Below are positions 22,029 through 30,606 of a DNA stretch of 64,000 nt, piece by piece (position 1 is the first letter of the stretch; every line of letters starts with the position of its first letter). The notes under the pieces are model-generated. The model saw only the letters and a list, made by a program, of their open reading frames with translations, ran no database searches and was not told the origin of the DNA. The DNA comes from Vreelandella songnenensis (GTDB lineage Bacteria > Pseudomonadota > Gammaproteobacteria > Pseudomonadales > Halomonadaceae), in contig NZ_PVTK01000008.1 of NCBI RefSeq assembly GCF_003002925.1, forward strand, positions 1-64,000, in the 5' to 3' direction. Both the position numbers and the translations under genes were made by a program.

Positions 22029-23998
22029 CAATGGGGTTCCTTCGCTGCAGGCGCTGCTTGCACTGCGCTGAACTGGGTAAGCGACTGGCTGGGCATTTCA
22101 CCTATAAGCTCAGAGGGCAGGGGCGTAAGCCGCGCATTGGGCTCAACCACGAACGGGTGGGGTTCGCTGCCGCGCTGCATCAGCGCGTTGAAGTCGTCCA
22201 GCAGTACCGGGCTAAGGCTGGTGCTTGGCGTTTGCAGCAACCCAAAGCGACGATTGAGCACGCCTCCCCAGGTGCTGCTGCTGGAGTACTTGATAATCGG
22301 CACCGCTACCACAAGGCCCAGCCAGGCCGGCGTCAGCCAGCCAAAGGCCGGAGCTGAAAACAGCATGACGCTGCCCGCCCAGGCAATACCACAGAGTGTC
22401 ATCCAACCAGCGTGCTGCCAGACTTCTTTCCAGGGCAGCGAGCGCTCGCCGCGAGGCTGGGTTTGCCATTCGATAGAGCGGCCCAGCAGTACGTTAATGA
22501 TAAACAGGCTGTGCCAGGCCATCATCAGTGGCGCAATCAGGGCGGCAAAGAGAATCTCCAGCAGTGCGCTTGCGAGCAGTTTTCCCCGGCCGCCAAAGGC
22601 GTGGGGCGACTGGAAAAAGGCCAGCAGCAGGCCCAGCAGTTTCGGCGCGACCAGCATGCCCAGCGTAATGGAAAGCAACCCGACCGAAAGCGACCTGGGA
22701 AGCGCCTGCGCGGGCGGCGCGTCAATGGCGTGATAGCCCACCAGAATGCTTGAGCATACCAGCAGGCCCAGCCAGACCAGCGACGACAGATAGGCAAATG
22801 CACCGAACAGAAAGTGCAGGCGGCTTACAGGATGCAGGCCCGCCCCGGTAAGTAGGCGCAGATGTTGCAGGTTGCCCTGAAGCCAGCGGCGGTCACGCTT
22901 GGCAAAGTCGAGCATGTTGCTGGGCATGGCTTCAAAGCTGTTGTGCGAGGCGCTTGCATACGGGTTACGCCGGGATACGGCGGTTGTGGCCGTGGTATCC
23001 AGAAGCACCTGCCAGCCGCTGCGCTTGAGCAGCGCTGCCTCGACAAAGTCATGGCTGAGGATTTCCCCACCCAGCGGCGGCTTGCCAGGCAGCGTGGGCA
23101 GGCCAGCACTGGTCATGAAGGCGCGAGTACGGATGATCGCGTTATGCCCCCAATAGTTGGCCGCATCGCCCTGCCAGAAGCTCTGCCCGGCGGCCAGCAT
23201 GGGGCTGTAAAGCGCCGAGGCGAACTGGGTAAACAGGCCAAACAGGGTGCGCTGGCCTACCGGGATGGGTACGGTCTGGATCAGCCCCACGCCAGGCTGT
23301 TGCTGCATGCGATGCACCAGGTTCAAAAGCGTAGCGCCGCTCATCAGACTGTCGGCGTCGAGCACGACCATATAGTCGTAACGCTGCCCCCAGCGGCAGC
23401 AAAAGTCGGCTATGTTACCCGCCTTGCGGCCCAGATTGTTCTCCCGGCGGCGGTAGTGAACGGCAAGCTGTCCGGCCAGACGCTGCTGCAGGGCCGCCAC
23501 GTGGGCGGCTTCTATTTCGGCTTTTTCAAGATCTTGGGTATCGCTCAAGATGAATACTTCAAAGTGTTCGCTGAGCGGCGTCTCAAGGTGCTGATGAACG
23601 GCGTTTGCCTGCTCCAGAAGCGAGCGACAGGTGGCTTCAAGCCCTGCAATGGTTGGCAAGGGGGGCTCGGCGTAAATGGGCATGACCAAGGCTGTGCGGC
23701 TTTCAAGCGTATGGTCGTCCGGTGAAAGGGCGATCTGCTTGCGCAGGCTAAGCGGATCGAGTCGCAGAGCGCTTACCACGAAACCCAAAATGGCGCCCCA
23801 GAAGGCCAGGGCGATCCAGGTAAACGTCAGCGCAAACAGTACCAGCGTAATGATCTGCCAGCCCACTCCCAGCCCGGAAACCACGCGATTGAGCGCCAGG
23901 CAGCCCGCTATGCTGGTCAGCACCACCAGCACGGCCAGAAGGGCACGGCGAAGCCCCAGGCCCGGAATCAACGGGGTCGTTTCACTAATCTTATGCAT
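22028..23998 (-). CDS. opgH: glucans biosynthesis glucosyltransferase H
   Basis: A 656-residue inner-membrane GT2 glycosyltransferase that makes and exports the beta-glucan backbone of osmoregulated periplasmic glucans. Two helices open the protein (residues about 15-75). The catalytic domain follows: 'MPIYAEPP', 'YDYMVVLDADSLMSGATL' with the DxD, 'HDFVEAALLKRSGW' and the QxxRW-type 'KRDRRWLQGNLQHL'; further helices span about residues 395-560. It is shorter than E. coli OpgH (847 residues), lacking much of the N-terminal cytoplasmic region, as in some other proteobacteria. It overlaps opgG by 8 bp and the FkbM gene at its stop. Confidence 0.95.
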   Translation of the reverse strand: MHKISETTPLIPGLGLRRALLAVLVVLTSIAGCLALNRVVSGLGVGWQIITLVLFALTFTWIALAFWGAILGFVVSALRLDPLSLRKQIALSPDDHTLESRTALVMPIYAEPPLPTIAGLEATCRSLLEQANAVHQHLETPLSEHFEVFILSDTQDLEKAEIEAAHVAALQQRLAGQLAVHYRRRENNLGRKAGNIADFCCRWGQRYDYMVVLDADSLMSGATLLNLVHRMQQQPGVGLIQTVPIPVGQRTLFGLFTQFASALYSPMLAAGQSFWQGDAANYWGHNAIIRTRAFMTSAGLPTLPGKPPLGGEILSHDFVEAALLKRSGWQVLLDTTATTAVSRRNPYASASHNSFEAMPSNMLDFAKRDRRWLQGNLQHLRLLTGAGLHPVSRLHFLFGAFAYLSSLVWLGLLVCSSILVGYHAIDAPPAQALPRSLSVGLLSITLGMLVAPKLLGLLLAFFQSPHAFGGRGKLLASALLEILFAALIAPLMMAWHSLFIINVLLGRSIEWQTQPRGERSLPWKEVWQHAGWMTLCGIAWAGSVMLFSAPAFGWLTPAWLGLVVAVPIIKYSSSSTWGGVLNRRFGLLQTPSTSLSPVLLDDFNALMQRGSEPHPFVVEPNARLTPLPSELIGEMPSQSLTQFSAVQAAPAAKEPH

Positions 23999-25514
23999 CG
24001 GGGTACCACACGTAGTTCCAGGTTTCGCTAATCGGCTCCCCGTTCAGCATTAAACGCAGCCGAAGATCGCTGGGCTCGCCCGAGGCGGGGATGCGGAAGC
24101 TGGCTCGCCAGGCGTTATCGGAAAGTGACGTTACCTGAGGGATCAGAACGTCACCCTTTTGGGTGCTGATATCCAGCGTGACCGGTGCATCCGGGGCAAT
24201 TCCCTCAAGCGCACCGCCTTCGAAATCAACGATGAACTGACGCTGCGGGTTGTGTTCGCTCGCCTGACCAAGCCCCCATAGACCGCCGTGACGGGTACGT
24301 ACCACGCGGCCCAGCGTCAGTTCCTGAGGGTTATCGTTCAGCGTATAGGTGTGATAGTGAAGCTTGCGCGTATCGCCAGCTTCAAGCGGCTCGTCGGCGA
24401 CCCAGTAGGCCACGATATTGTCGAAAGTTTCATCCTCGGTGGGAATTTCCACCAGCTCGACACGGCCGGCACCCCATGGCGCGATAGGCTCGACCCATTG
24501 ACTTGGCCGACGATGGTACTGCGCTTCCATATCCAGATAGCGGTCGAAATCGCGCTCGCGTTGCATCAGCCCGAACCCACTCGGGTCGTTGTCCAGAAAA
24601 CTCGACACGCGCACTGCATCAGGGTTGCTGAGCGGTCGCCAGATCCACTCGTCAGCGCCGGTATGCATCAGAAGGCCGTCTGAATCGTGTACCTGGGGTC
24701 GGAAATCATCCTGGCGTTCGTGGCTCGCCTCGCCAAAGGTATACATGCTGGTGAGCGGGGCAACGCCTAGTTTGGCGATATCGTCACGGGCGAACAGCTG
24801 GGCTTCCACTTCGGCATCGGTCTGTTCGCCCGGGCGCAGGGTGAAGCGGTAAGCGCCGCTCAGCGAGGGGCTGTCCATCAGGGCAAGCAGAACGATCTCC
24901 TCGGCATTCGCGTCCGGTTTGTAGAGCCAGAACTCGCGAAAGGCAGGAAACTCTTCACCTTCAGGAGAAGCCGTGTTGATGGCAAGCCCACGGGTTGAAA
25001 GGCCGAATACCTGATCCTTGCCCACTAGACGAAAATAGCTGGCACCGAGAAAGACAGCGAACTCATCGGCGTACTCTTCGCTGTTGAGCGGGTAGTGCAG
25101 CCGGAATCCTGCATGGCCGCTGCCGCTCAAATCCTGCTCAAGCAGCGCTTTGGCATCGCCATCGTATTGAAAATCGTCGGCGGAAAAGGGCAGCGGGGAA
25201 ACGGTGTCGTTATCGATGATATTAAGGGTAACCGGCGCCTTGAATAAAAAGCCGCTATGAAACAGCTGTAAATTGAATGGGCTTTCATCACGCCAGTAGG
25301 CGTGGTCTGGAGCAAAGCGGATCTGCCGGTAGGTATCGTAACTCAGCTCTTGCAGCACTTCGGGCAGTCTTTCTTCAGGCGCTTGATAAGCCTTTTCAGC
25401 AAGCATCTGGGCCTGGTCGATGACTGCGTCATAATGCCTGTCGTCAGCATTGGCAGGTAACGCTGCAAGGCCGCCAAGCAGTAATATCCATTTTCCAGTA
25501 TTCGTACACCGCAT
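23991..25514 (-). CDS. opgG: glucans biosynthesis protein G (periplasmic)
   Basis: A 507-residue periplasmic protein required for osmoregulated glucan backbone branching. A signal peptide covers residues 1-23 ('WILLLGGLAALPANADD'). Family signatures are 'LSYDTYRQIRFAPDHAYW', 'FNLQLFHSGFLFKAPV', 'GASYFRLVGKDQVFGLSTRGLA', 'FPAFREFWLYKP' and the C-terminal immunoglobulin-like half with 'YWVADEPLEAGDTRKLHYHTY'. The ATG is preceded by AAGGAA. It is the first gene of opgG-opgH-fkbM and diverges, across 206 bp, from an OpgB/LtaS-like gene. A good -10 hexamer lies 75 bp upstream. Confidence 0.96.
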   Translation of the reverse strand: MRCTNTGKWILLLGGLAALPANADDRHYDAVIDQAQMLAEKAYQAPEERLPEVLQELSYDTYRQIRFAPDHAYWRDESPFNLQLFHSGFLFKAPVTLNIIDNDTVSPLPFSADDFQYDGDAKALLEQDLSGSGHAGFRLHYPLNSEEYADEFAVFLGASYFRLVGKDQVFGLSTRGLAINTASPEGEEFPAFREFWLYKPDANAEEIVLLALMDSPSLSGAYRFTLRPGEQTDAEVEAQLFARDDIAKLGVAPLTSMYTFGEASHERQDDFRPQVHDSDGLLMHTGADEWIWRPLSNPDAVRVSSFLDNDPSGFGLMQRERDFDRYLDMEAQYHRRPSQWVEPIAPWGAGRVELVEIPTEDETFDNIVAYWVADEPLEAGDTRKLHYHTYTLNDNPQELTLGRVVRTRHGGLWGLGQASEHNPQRQFIVDFEGGALEGIAPDAPVTLDISTQKGDVLIPQVTSLSDNAWRASFRIPASGEPSDLRLRLMLNGEPISETWNYVWYPDA

Positions 25515-25588
25515 AGGCGAGTTCCTTTCGATAGCAAGCCTGAAGAGAATGAGCCAACACTAATTCAAACGTGTTTTTTTGAACAAAT

Positions 25589-25594
25589 ATTATA
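25589..25594 (-). promoter_or_regulatory. candidate -10 box for opgG
   Basis: A perfect TATAAT reads on the minus strand here, 75 bp upstream of the opgG start. No good -35 hexamer is seen at 16-18 bp, so an activator or an extended element may be needed. Confidence 0.4.
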
Positions 25595-25720
25595 CGCTTA
25601 GTGCTTAATGCACACTGTGTATTTACTCCCTGGTCGTTACTACGACGCTTTTCAGCTGAAAGTTCAAGATGGTTCAGACAGAAGTTGGCTTTCACTCGTT
25701 GAAATAATAATGAGAGCGAT

Positions 25721-27319
25721 ATGTTGCGATTATTGTTAGGTGCATTGGCACTCAATTTGCTGCTGGTTGCGCCTTTATGGTGGCGCTTCGGCATGATTGG
25801 CCACCCCCTTGTTGCCTGGGAAGCGTGGATCATTGTGCCGCTGATGCTGATATTGCCAATAGGGCCGTTTCGCCGCCTGATGAGCGTTGCCCTGGTCAGT
25901 TGGGTTGCCCTGGCGACGGTGGCCAATGTGGGTGACGCAGCCACTCAGATGGCCTTTGGAAGGCCGCTAAACCTCTATTTAGACACCCCTTTAATACGTT
26001 CCGTTTATCATTTGCTTGTAGGTAATGTAGGCCAGATATGGGCCATTTGCGCAATGCTTGCCGGTGCGGTTTTGCTATTGGGCACCCTGTGGGTACTGGT
26101 GCGACTTTTGACGCCAGCGCACACTTTACCAGTGAATCGCTTTAAAGGTGGCATGGCACTTGGATTGGCTGTGCTGGCAACCTGCCTGGCGGCTGGCCAT
26201 CTATCTAAAAAACTTGTCGTGCCTCAGGCGGCGCTGCCGATGATCGAGGCAACACGCTTTCAGTGGCAGCAGATAGTGACGACACACCGTGCACGCCTGG
26301 CGTTTGCCGAACAGCTTGAAACCGAGCCGCTACAAGCCCGCGCCCTGCCAGGGCTTGAAGGGCGTAACGTGCTGCTCACCTTCGTGGAATCCTATGGTGT
26401 CTCGGCGATCAACGATCCACGCTATAGCCACGTACTCTTGCCTACGCTCTCTACCATGCAGCAGCGCCTGGACGCGCGCGGGCTTCACGTGGTGTCCGGG
26501 CTTCTAGAGGCGCCCATCCGCGGCGGGCAGTCGTGGCTTGCCCACGCTACGCTTCTCAGCGGACGGTGGGTGGATAACCAGCTCTGGTATCGGCTGATGC
26601 TGAGCACCCATAGTCCCACGCTGATCGATGATTTCAAGGCGACCGGTCAGCGCACGCTGAGCATCATGCCCGCGATTACCCTGGCCTGGCCGGAAGGCGA
26701 AGCGTACGGCTTTGATGACATTGTAGTGGCCAGGGATATCGATTACGCAGGCCCGCCGCTTAACTGGGTCACCATGCCCGATCAGTTCACCCTCGACTAT
26801 ACCCAGCGCCATCTGCTCGGCGACTCGCCGGTGTTTGCCCAGATGGCGCTGATCTCAAGCCATGCACCCTGGACACCCATCCTGCCGGTAATAGAGGATT
26901 GGGACACGATTGGTGACGGCACGGTTTTCGCGCCCTGGGAAAATGCCGGCGATTCGCCGGAAGTGCTTTGGCAGGATATCGAACGGATTCGCGATCACTA
27001 CGCCTGGTCAGTCGACTACGCTGTAGAGGTAACCGGGCGCTGGGCGGAGCGGGTGGTGGACGATAATACCCTGCTGATCGTGCTGGGCGATCACCAGCCA
27101 GCACCCCTGATCACCGGCGATGAGGCCAGTGCCGCGGTGCCGGTGCATATCATCAGCGGCGACCCAGCATTGCTCGCGCCGTTCTACGCCCATGGGTTTG
27201 TGGATGGCACTCTGCCCGATGTGGAAAACCCTGAAGGTGCCGCCAGAATGAGCCAGCTTCGCCACTGGCTGCAGGACGGTTTTGGCGCGGACGCTTTGCC
27301 TACAAGGACGACACCATGA
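25721..27319 (+). CDS. membrane-anchored sulfatase-fold protein (OpgB/LtaS-like phospho-transferase)
   Basis: A 532-residue protein with four to five N-terminal helices (to about residue 165) and a periplasmic alkaline-phosphatase-superfamily domain. Visible metal or catalytic points are 'VLLTFVESYG' (Glu), 'APIRGGQSWLAHATLLSG' with Ser in place of the Thr nucleophile of LtaS/OpgB, and 'LIVLGDHQPAP' (Asp-His). OpgB adds phosphoglycerol to periplasmic glucans and LtaS polymerises glycerol phosphate. Divergence from opgGH makes decoration of the glucan the simplest guess, but a phosphatase or other phospho-lipid role is possible. The stop overlaps manC by four bases, suggesting a linked sugar pathway. 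Confidence 0.8.
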   Translation: MLRLLLGALALNLLLVAPLWWRFGMIGHPLVAWEAWIIVPLMLILPIGPFRRLMSVALVSWVALATVANVGDAATQMAFGRPLNLYLDTPLIRSVYHLLVGNVGQIWAICAMLAGAVLLLGTLWVLVRLLTPAHTLPVNRFKGGMALGLAVLATCLAAGHLSKKLVVPQAALPMIEATRFQWQQIVTTHRARLAFAEQLETEPLQARALPGLEGRNVLLTFVESYGVSAINDPRYSHVLLPTLSTMQQRLDARGLHVVSGLLEAPIRGGQSWLAHATLLSGRWVDNQLWYRLMLSTHSPTLIDDFKATGQRTLSIMPAITLAWPEGEAYGFDDIVVARDIDYAGPPLNWVTMPDQFTLDYTQRHLLGDSPVFAQMALISSHAPWTPILPVIEDWDTIGDGTVFAPWENAGDSPEVLWQDIERIRDHYAWSVDYAVEVTGRWAERVVDDNTLLIVLGDHQPAPLITGDEASAAVPVHIISGDPALLAPFYAHGFVDGTLPDVENPEGAARMSQLRHWLQDGFGADALPTRTTP

Positions 27320-28734
27320 TTCAGCCGGTAATTTTATGTGGGGGTAGCGGTACACGGCTGTGGCCGCTCTCCCGCGAGCAGATGCCCAAGCAGTTCTTGC
27401 GACTGACCTCCTCTCTGAGCTTGCTGCAGCAGACCCTTGTCCGGCTGGAGGGTTTGACCACCGCGCCGCCTATTATCATGGCGCATCAGGCACACCGCTT
27501 TCTGGTCGCCGAGCAGCTGCGCGAGCAGGCGCAGCAGGCGCAGCAGGCGCGTATCGTGCTGGAACCTGAAGGGCGTAATACTGCCCCGGCGATTGCCTGT
27601 GCGGCACTGCTGGCACTTGAGGCCGGCGACGACCCGCTGCTGCTGGTATTACCCGCTGATCATGCGATTGGCGATGAGACTGCTTTTCAAAAGAGCGTCA
27701 CCCGCGCCGTCGCGCTGGCCGAGCAGGGCTATCTGGTGACATTTGGCGTGGTGCCCACGCACCCGGAAACCGGCTATGGCTACATTGCCTGCGGCGAGGC
27801 ACTGGGCGATGGGCATAAGCTTTCCGCCTTTATCGAGAAGCCGGATAGCCAGCGTGCCGCGAAACTGATCGAGCAGGGCAATACGCTGTGGAACAGCGGC
27901 ATGTTCCTGCTGCGGGCGTCGAGCTATCTTGAGCAGCTTGAGCGTCTTCAGCCGCAGATGCTTTCAGCCTGCCGTGATGCAGTGATCCGGGCACAGAGCG
28001 ATCTGGATTTTCTGCGCCTTGATGAGCAGGCGTTTACAGCGTGTGCATCGGACTCCATCGACTACGCAGTGATGGAGCACTGCGAAAACGCGGCGGTTAT
28101 CCCGTTGGACGCCCAGTGGAGCGATATTGGCAGTTTCGATGCGCTATGGAGTATCGGCACGCCAGATGAAGCGGGGAACGTTACCCGTGGCGATGCGCTG
28201 CTGAACGCAACCGCCAATTCACTGGTAATGGCTGAGCACCGGCTGGTGGCTACGCTGGGGGTTGCTGACCTGATCGTAGTGGAAACGCCGGACAGCGTGC
28301 TGGTGGCCCATCGTGACCGGGCTCAAGAGGTGAAGCAGCTGGTGGCAATGCTTACCCAGGCCGGGCGCAGCGAGCCGTGCTCATCGCCTGAAGTGCACCG
28401 CCCTTGGGGTAGCTTCCAGGCAATTGATAGCGGTGGGCGCCATCAGGTCAAACATATTACCGTCAAGCCGGGGGGCAGGCTCTCGCTGCAGCGCCACCAT
28501 CACCGTGCTGAGCATTGGGTGGTCGTCAGCGGCACGGCGCGAGTAACGGTAGATGAGCGCTGCTTCCTGGTGAGCGAAAACCAGTCAACCTATATCCCTA
28601 TTGGCACGCTGCATCGCCTTGAAAACCCCGGCAAGATTCCATTAGAGCTGATCGAGGTTCAGTCCGGGGCTTATCTGGGCGAAGACGATATCGAGAGATT
28701 TGATGACGTGTACGCTCGACAAAGCGATGAGTAG
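27316..28734 (+). CDS. manC: mannose-1-phosphate guanylyltransferase / mannose-6-phosphate isomerase
   Basis: A 472-residue bifunctional type II enzyme that isomerises fructose 6-phosphate and makes GDP-mannose. The N-terminal nucleotidyltransferase has 'CGGSGTRLWPLSREQMPKQF' (residues 6-25), 'ILEPEGRNTAPAIA'-type and 'FIEKPD' motifs. The C-terminal cupin isomerase has 'RPWGSFQAIDSGGRHQVKHI' and 'QRHHHRAEHWVVVSGTA' with the metal His. The ATG overlaps the upstream stop (ATGA), so it is translated with the sulfatase-fold gene. GDP-mannose would feed exopolysaccharide, lipopolysaccharide or glucan modification; no mannosyltransferase is adjacent. Its 3' end almost touches the convergent lpxL-type gene. 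Confidence 0.95.
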   Translation: MIQPVILCGGSGTRLWPLSREQMPKQFLRLTSSLSLLQQTLVRLEGLTTAPPIIMAHQAHRFLVAEQLREQAQQAQQARIVLEPEGRNTAPAIACAALLALEAGDDPLLLVLPADHAIGDETAFQKSVTRAVALAEQGYLVTFGVVPTHPETGYGYIACGEALGDGHKLSAFIEKPDSQRAAKLIEQGNTLWNSGMFLLRASSYLEQLERLQPQMLSACRDAVIRAQSDLDFLRLDEQAFTACASDSIDYAVMEHCENAAVIPLDAQWSDIGSFDALWSIGTPDEAGNVTRGDALLNATANSLVMAEHRLVATLGVADLIVVETPDSVLVAHRDRAQEVKQLVAMLTQAGRSEPCSSPEVHRPWGSFQAIDSGGRHQVKHITVKPGGRLSLQRHHHRAEHWVVVSGTARVTVDERCFLVSENQSTYIPIGTLHRLENPGKIPLELIEVQSGAYLGEDDIERFDDVYARQSDE

Positions 28735-28737
28735 CGC

Positions 28738-29676
28738 TCAGTAAAGCCGAAAGCTTTTGGCCTTGGGATGCCCCTGCTGCTCTTCAACGACCTTGCGGTA
28801 GCGCTTGTACTCCCACTGGTACTGAGCCGGGTCGAGGGCAATGGAGGCTTCTACGCTTGCATTCACGCCGCTTGCGGACGCTACTTCATCTTCGCTGTAG
28901 ACCCGTTCGTCGGCATCCAGAAAGTGAATCGCAAAGCCGCGGCCGGGTAGGCGCAAGGCAACGCCGGTCACCACCCGCGCCTGGGTGCGTGCTACCAGCT
29001 TGGGTAGAAGCGTCGCGGTATAGGCATTGCGGGTGTAGAACGGGGCGAAGACGCCGCTGCCCCAATCGGGCTCCTGGTCGGGCAGAATACCGATGGCTTC
29101 GCTACGCTTGAGTGCCTTGAGCAGTGCCGCCACGCCACGTGAATTGGTAGGTACCAGCTTGGCGCCCATGCGCTCGCGCCCGTGACGAATGACTGGTTCC
29201 AGAGCGGCAATCTTGGGGGGCTCGTACATGGCGGTGAACGGGAAGTGGCTGGAAAGCCAGAAATTGAGCACTTCCCAGTTACCAAAATGGGGGGCCAGTA
29301 CAATCACTCCACGGCCTTCCGCCCGGGCGCTGTCCAGCTTTTCGCGACCGTGCACTTCCAGAATGCTGGCCTCGATACGCTCGGGCTCAGCCATCCAGGC
29401 GAAGCCCAGCTCCATCATCGTGGCGGTGGAGTGGCGTAGACTCTGCTTGGCCATGGCGCGTCGGGTATGGGTGTCAAACTCTGGATAGACCGCCTTGAGA
29501 TTGAGCTCCGTTACCCTGCGTTCGCGCTTGCTGAAATGATAGACCAGTGGTCCCACCAAAGACGCAAAGCGCCAGAGCTTCGGCAAGGACCAGCCGGAGA
29601 GGGTATTCCACAGCCAGCTGATAATGCTCGCCCGGTCAAATGGACGACGCCTGGAGGAGGAAGCCTTATGTTCCAT
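28738..29676 (-). CDS. lpxL: lipid A acyltransferase, LpxL/HtrB family
   Basis: A 312-residue lysophospholipid-acyltransferase-fold enzyme that adds a secondary acyl chain to lipid A. The catalytic HX4E box is 'VLAPHFGNWEVLNFWLSS' (about residues 127-144), with 'REKLDSARAEGRGVIV' before it, 'AMYEPPK' and 'IGILPDQEPDWGSGVFAPFY' after it, as in LpxL/LpxM. One N-terminal hydrophobic segment anchors it in the inner membrane. The exact acyl donor and position cannot be told. It abuts manC tail to tail (4 bp), and the next gene upstream ends 4 bp before its start, so it may be co-transcribed with the small membrane protein. Confidence 0.88.
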   Translation of the reverse strand: MEHKASSSRRRPFDRASIISWLWNTLSGWSLPKLWRFASLVGPLVYHFSKRERRVTELNLKAVYPEFDTHTRRAMAKQSLRHSTATMMELGFAWMAEPERIEASILEVHGREKLDSARAEGRGVIVLAPHFGNWEVLNFWLSSHFPFTAMYEPPKIAALEPVIRHGRERMGAKLVPTNSRGVAALLKALKRSEAIGILPDQEPDWGSGVFAPFYTRNAYTATLLPKLVARTQARVVTGVALRLPGRGFAIHFLDADERVYSEDEVASASGVNASVEASIALDPAQYQWEYKRYRKVVEEQQGHPKAKSFRLY

Positions 29677-29679
29677 TGA

Positions 29680-30078
29680 TTAAATCAGCCAGCTATCCAC
29701 GTTGGCGGGGGCACGCTGTTCCTGTAGTGCCTTGAAGCCAATGACACAGCGGATGATGATCCAGGCAGCGAGTGCAAAAAAGAGGACGAATCCGATTAAA
29801 AACAGCGTTAGAAACAAGGCAATACACGCATACACGAAGCCTATCCAGAACGTGCGGATTTGGTAACGATAGTGCTCATCAAGCCAGGCAGGGCCTTTAC
29901 CACGATATACATAGGCGATGATGACACCTATAACCATGGTGAAACCGACTAGAAAACTTGCCAGATAAAGGCCGTAATTCACCATTGCCATGGTGGTATC
30001 CGGTTTTTTGACGGAGGAGTCTTGATGGGGCTCGTTATGCACTACTTCGCCCTCGATTGACGTATCGTTATCGCGCAT
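29680..30078 (-). CDS. small DUF4870-like membrane protein
   Basis: A 132-residue protein with an acidic N-terminal tail of about 30 residues and three hydrophobic helices: 'YGLYLASFLVGFTMVIGVII', 'FWIGFVYACIALFLTLFL' and 'FVLFFALAAWIIIRCVIGF'. The short cytoplasmic loop 'GKGPAWLDEHYRYQIRTFW' is typical of DUF4870/Tic20-like proteins of unknown function. The ATG at 30078 is chosen because AGGAG lies 5 bp upstream; an earlier GTG is too close to that site. It lies directly upstream of the lipid A acyltransferase gene on the same strand, and a palindrome overlapping a -10-like box lies 50-70 bp upstream. Confidence 0.75.
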   Translation of the reverse strand: MRDNDTSIEGEVVHNEPHQDSSVKKPDTTMAMVNYGLYLASFLVGFTMVIGVIIAYVYRGKGPAWLDEHYRYQIRTFWIGFVYACIALFLTLFLIGFVLFFALAAWIIIRCVIGFKALQEQRAPANVDSWLI

Positions 30079-30127
30079 GGTCACTCCTGTTGCATGCTTT
30101 TAAACTAAGCATTCTGTGGCTTTTCGA

Positions 30128-30146
30128 GCGCGCTATAATAGCGCGC
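30128..30146 (-). promoter_or_regulatory. perfect 9-bp palindrome overlapping a -10-like box
   Basis: GCGCGCTAT and ATAGCGCGC are exact complements with one central A. The AT centre reads TATTAT on the minus strand, about 55 bp upstream of the DUF4870-like gene, so it may be an operator on that promoter. It could also act as a hairpin ending the VOC gene transcript. Confidence 0.4.
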
Positions 30147-30182
30147 ATAGCAATGCTTATCATCTAAGCAGAAGGTTTTTTC

Positions 30183-30563
30183 TTAACGCGCCGGGCGGCA
30201 GATTTCCAGCAGATTGCCGTCGGGGTCGCGCAGGTAGACGGATTCAATAGCGCCGTTGGCACCCTGGCGCGCCACCGGGCCGAGCTCGACCTCAATGCCG
30301 AGTGCATCCAGGTGCTGCTTGAATTCATCCAACGGGAGCTGGCAGCGCAGGCACAGATCCAGGCTGCCCGGCGTAGGCGTGGCGGAAATGGGCGCTATAT
30401 CCGTATCGGTCTGATGCAGCCTGAGGGCCGTATCACCCAGCATCAAGTCGACCCGCTGCGCATCGCGGTAGCGCACGTCGAGCCCCAGAACGCGTGAATA
30501 GAAGTCGACGGCGCGACCCATATCCGTCACGGTAACAACAAGATGGTCCAGTCCTGTGAGCAT
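30183..30563 (-). CDS. VOC-family (glyoxalase/dioxygenase-fold) protein
   Basis: A 126-residue single vicinal-oxygen-chelate domain. The first metal His is in 'GLDHLVVTVTDMGRAVDFYS', the paired strand in 'LRLHQTD', and the closing Glu in 'YLRDPDGNLLEICRP'. Relatives include glyoxalase I, fosfomycin-resistance proteins and extradiol dioxygenases; the closest described group by eye is the small virulence-protein/biphenyl-type VOC. No substrate is predicted. AAGGAAAG precedes the ATG. It is divergent from the methyltransferase gene with only 43 bp between starts, so the two share a promoter region. Confidence 0.83.
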   Translation of the reverse strand: MLTGLDHLVVTVTDMGRAVDFYSRVLGLDVRYRDAQRVDLMLGDTALRLHQTDTDIAPISATPTPGSLDLCLRCQLPLDEFKQHLDALGIEVELGPVARQGANGAIESVYLRDPDGNLLEICRPAR

Positions 30564-30606
30564 GCTACTTTCCTTAATTCAAAACCCGAAACCCGAGAAG
30601 ACGACG

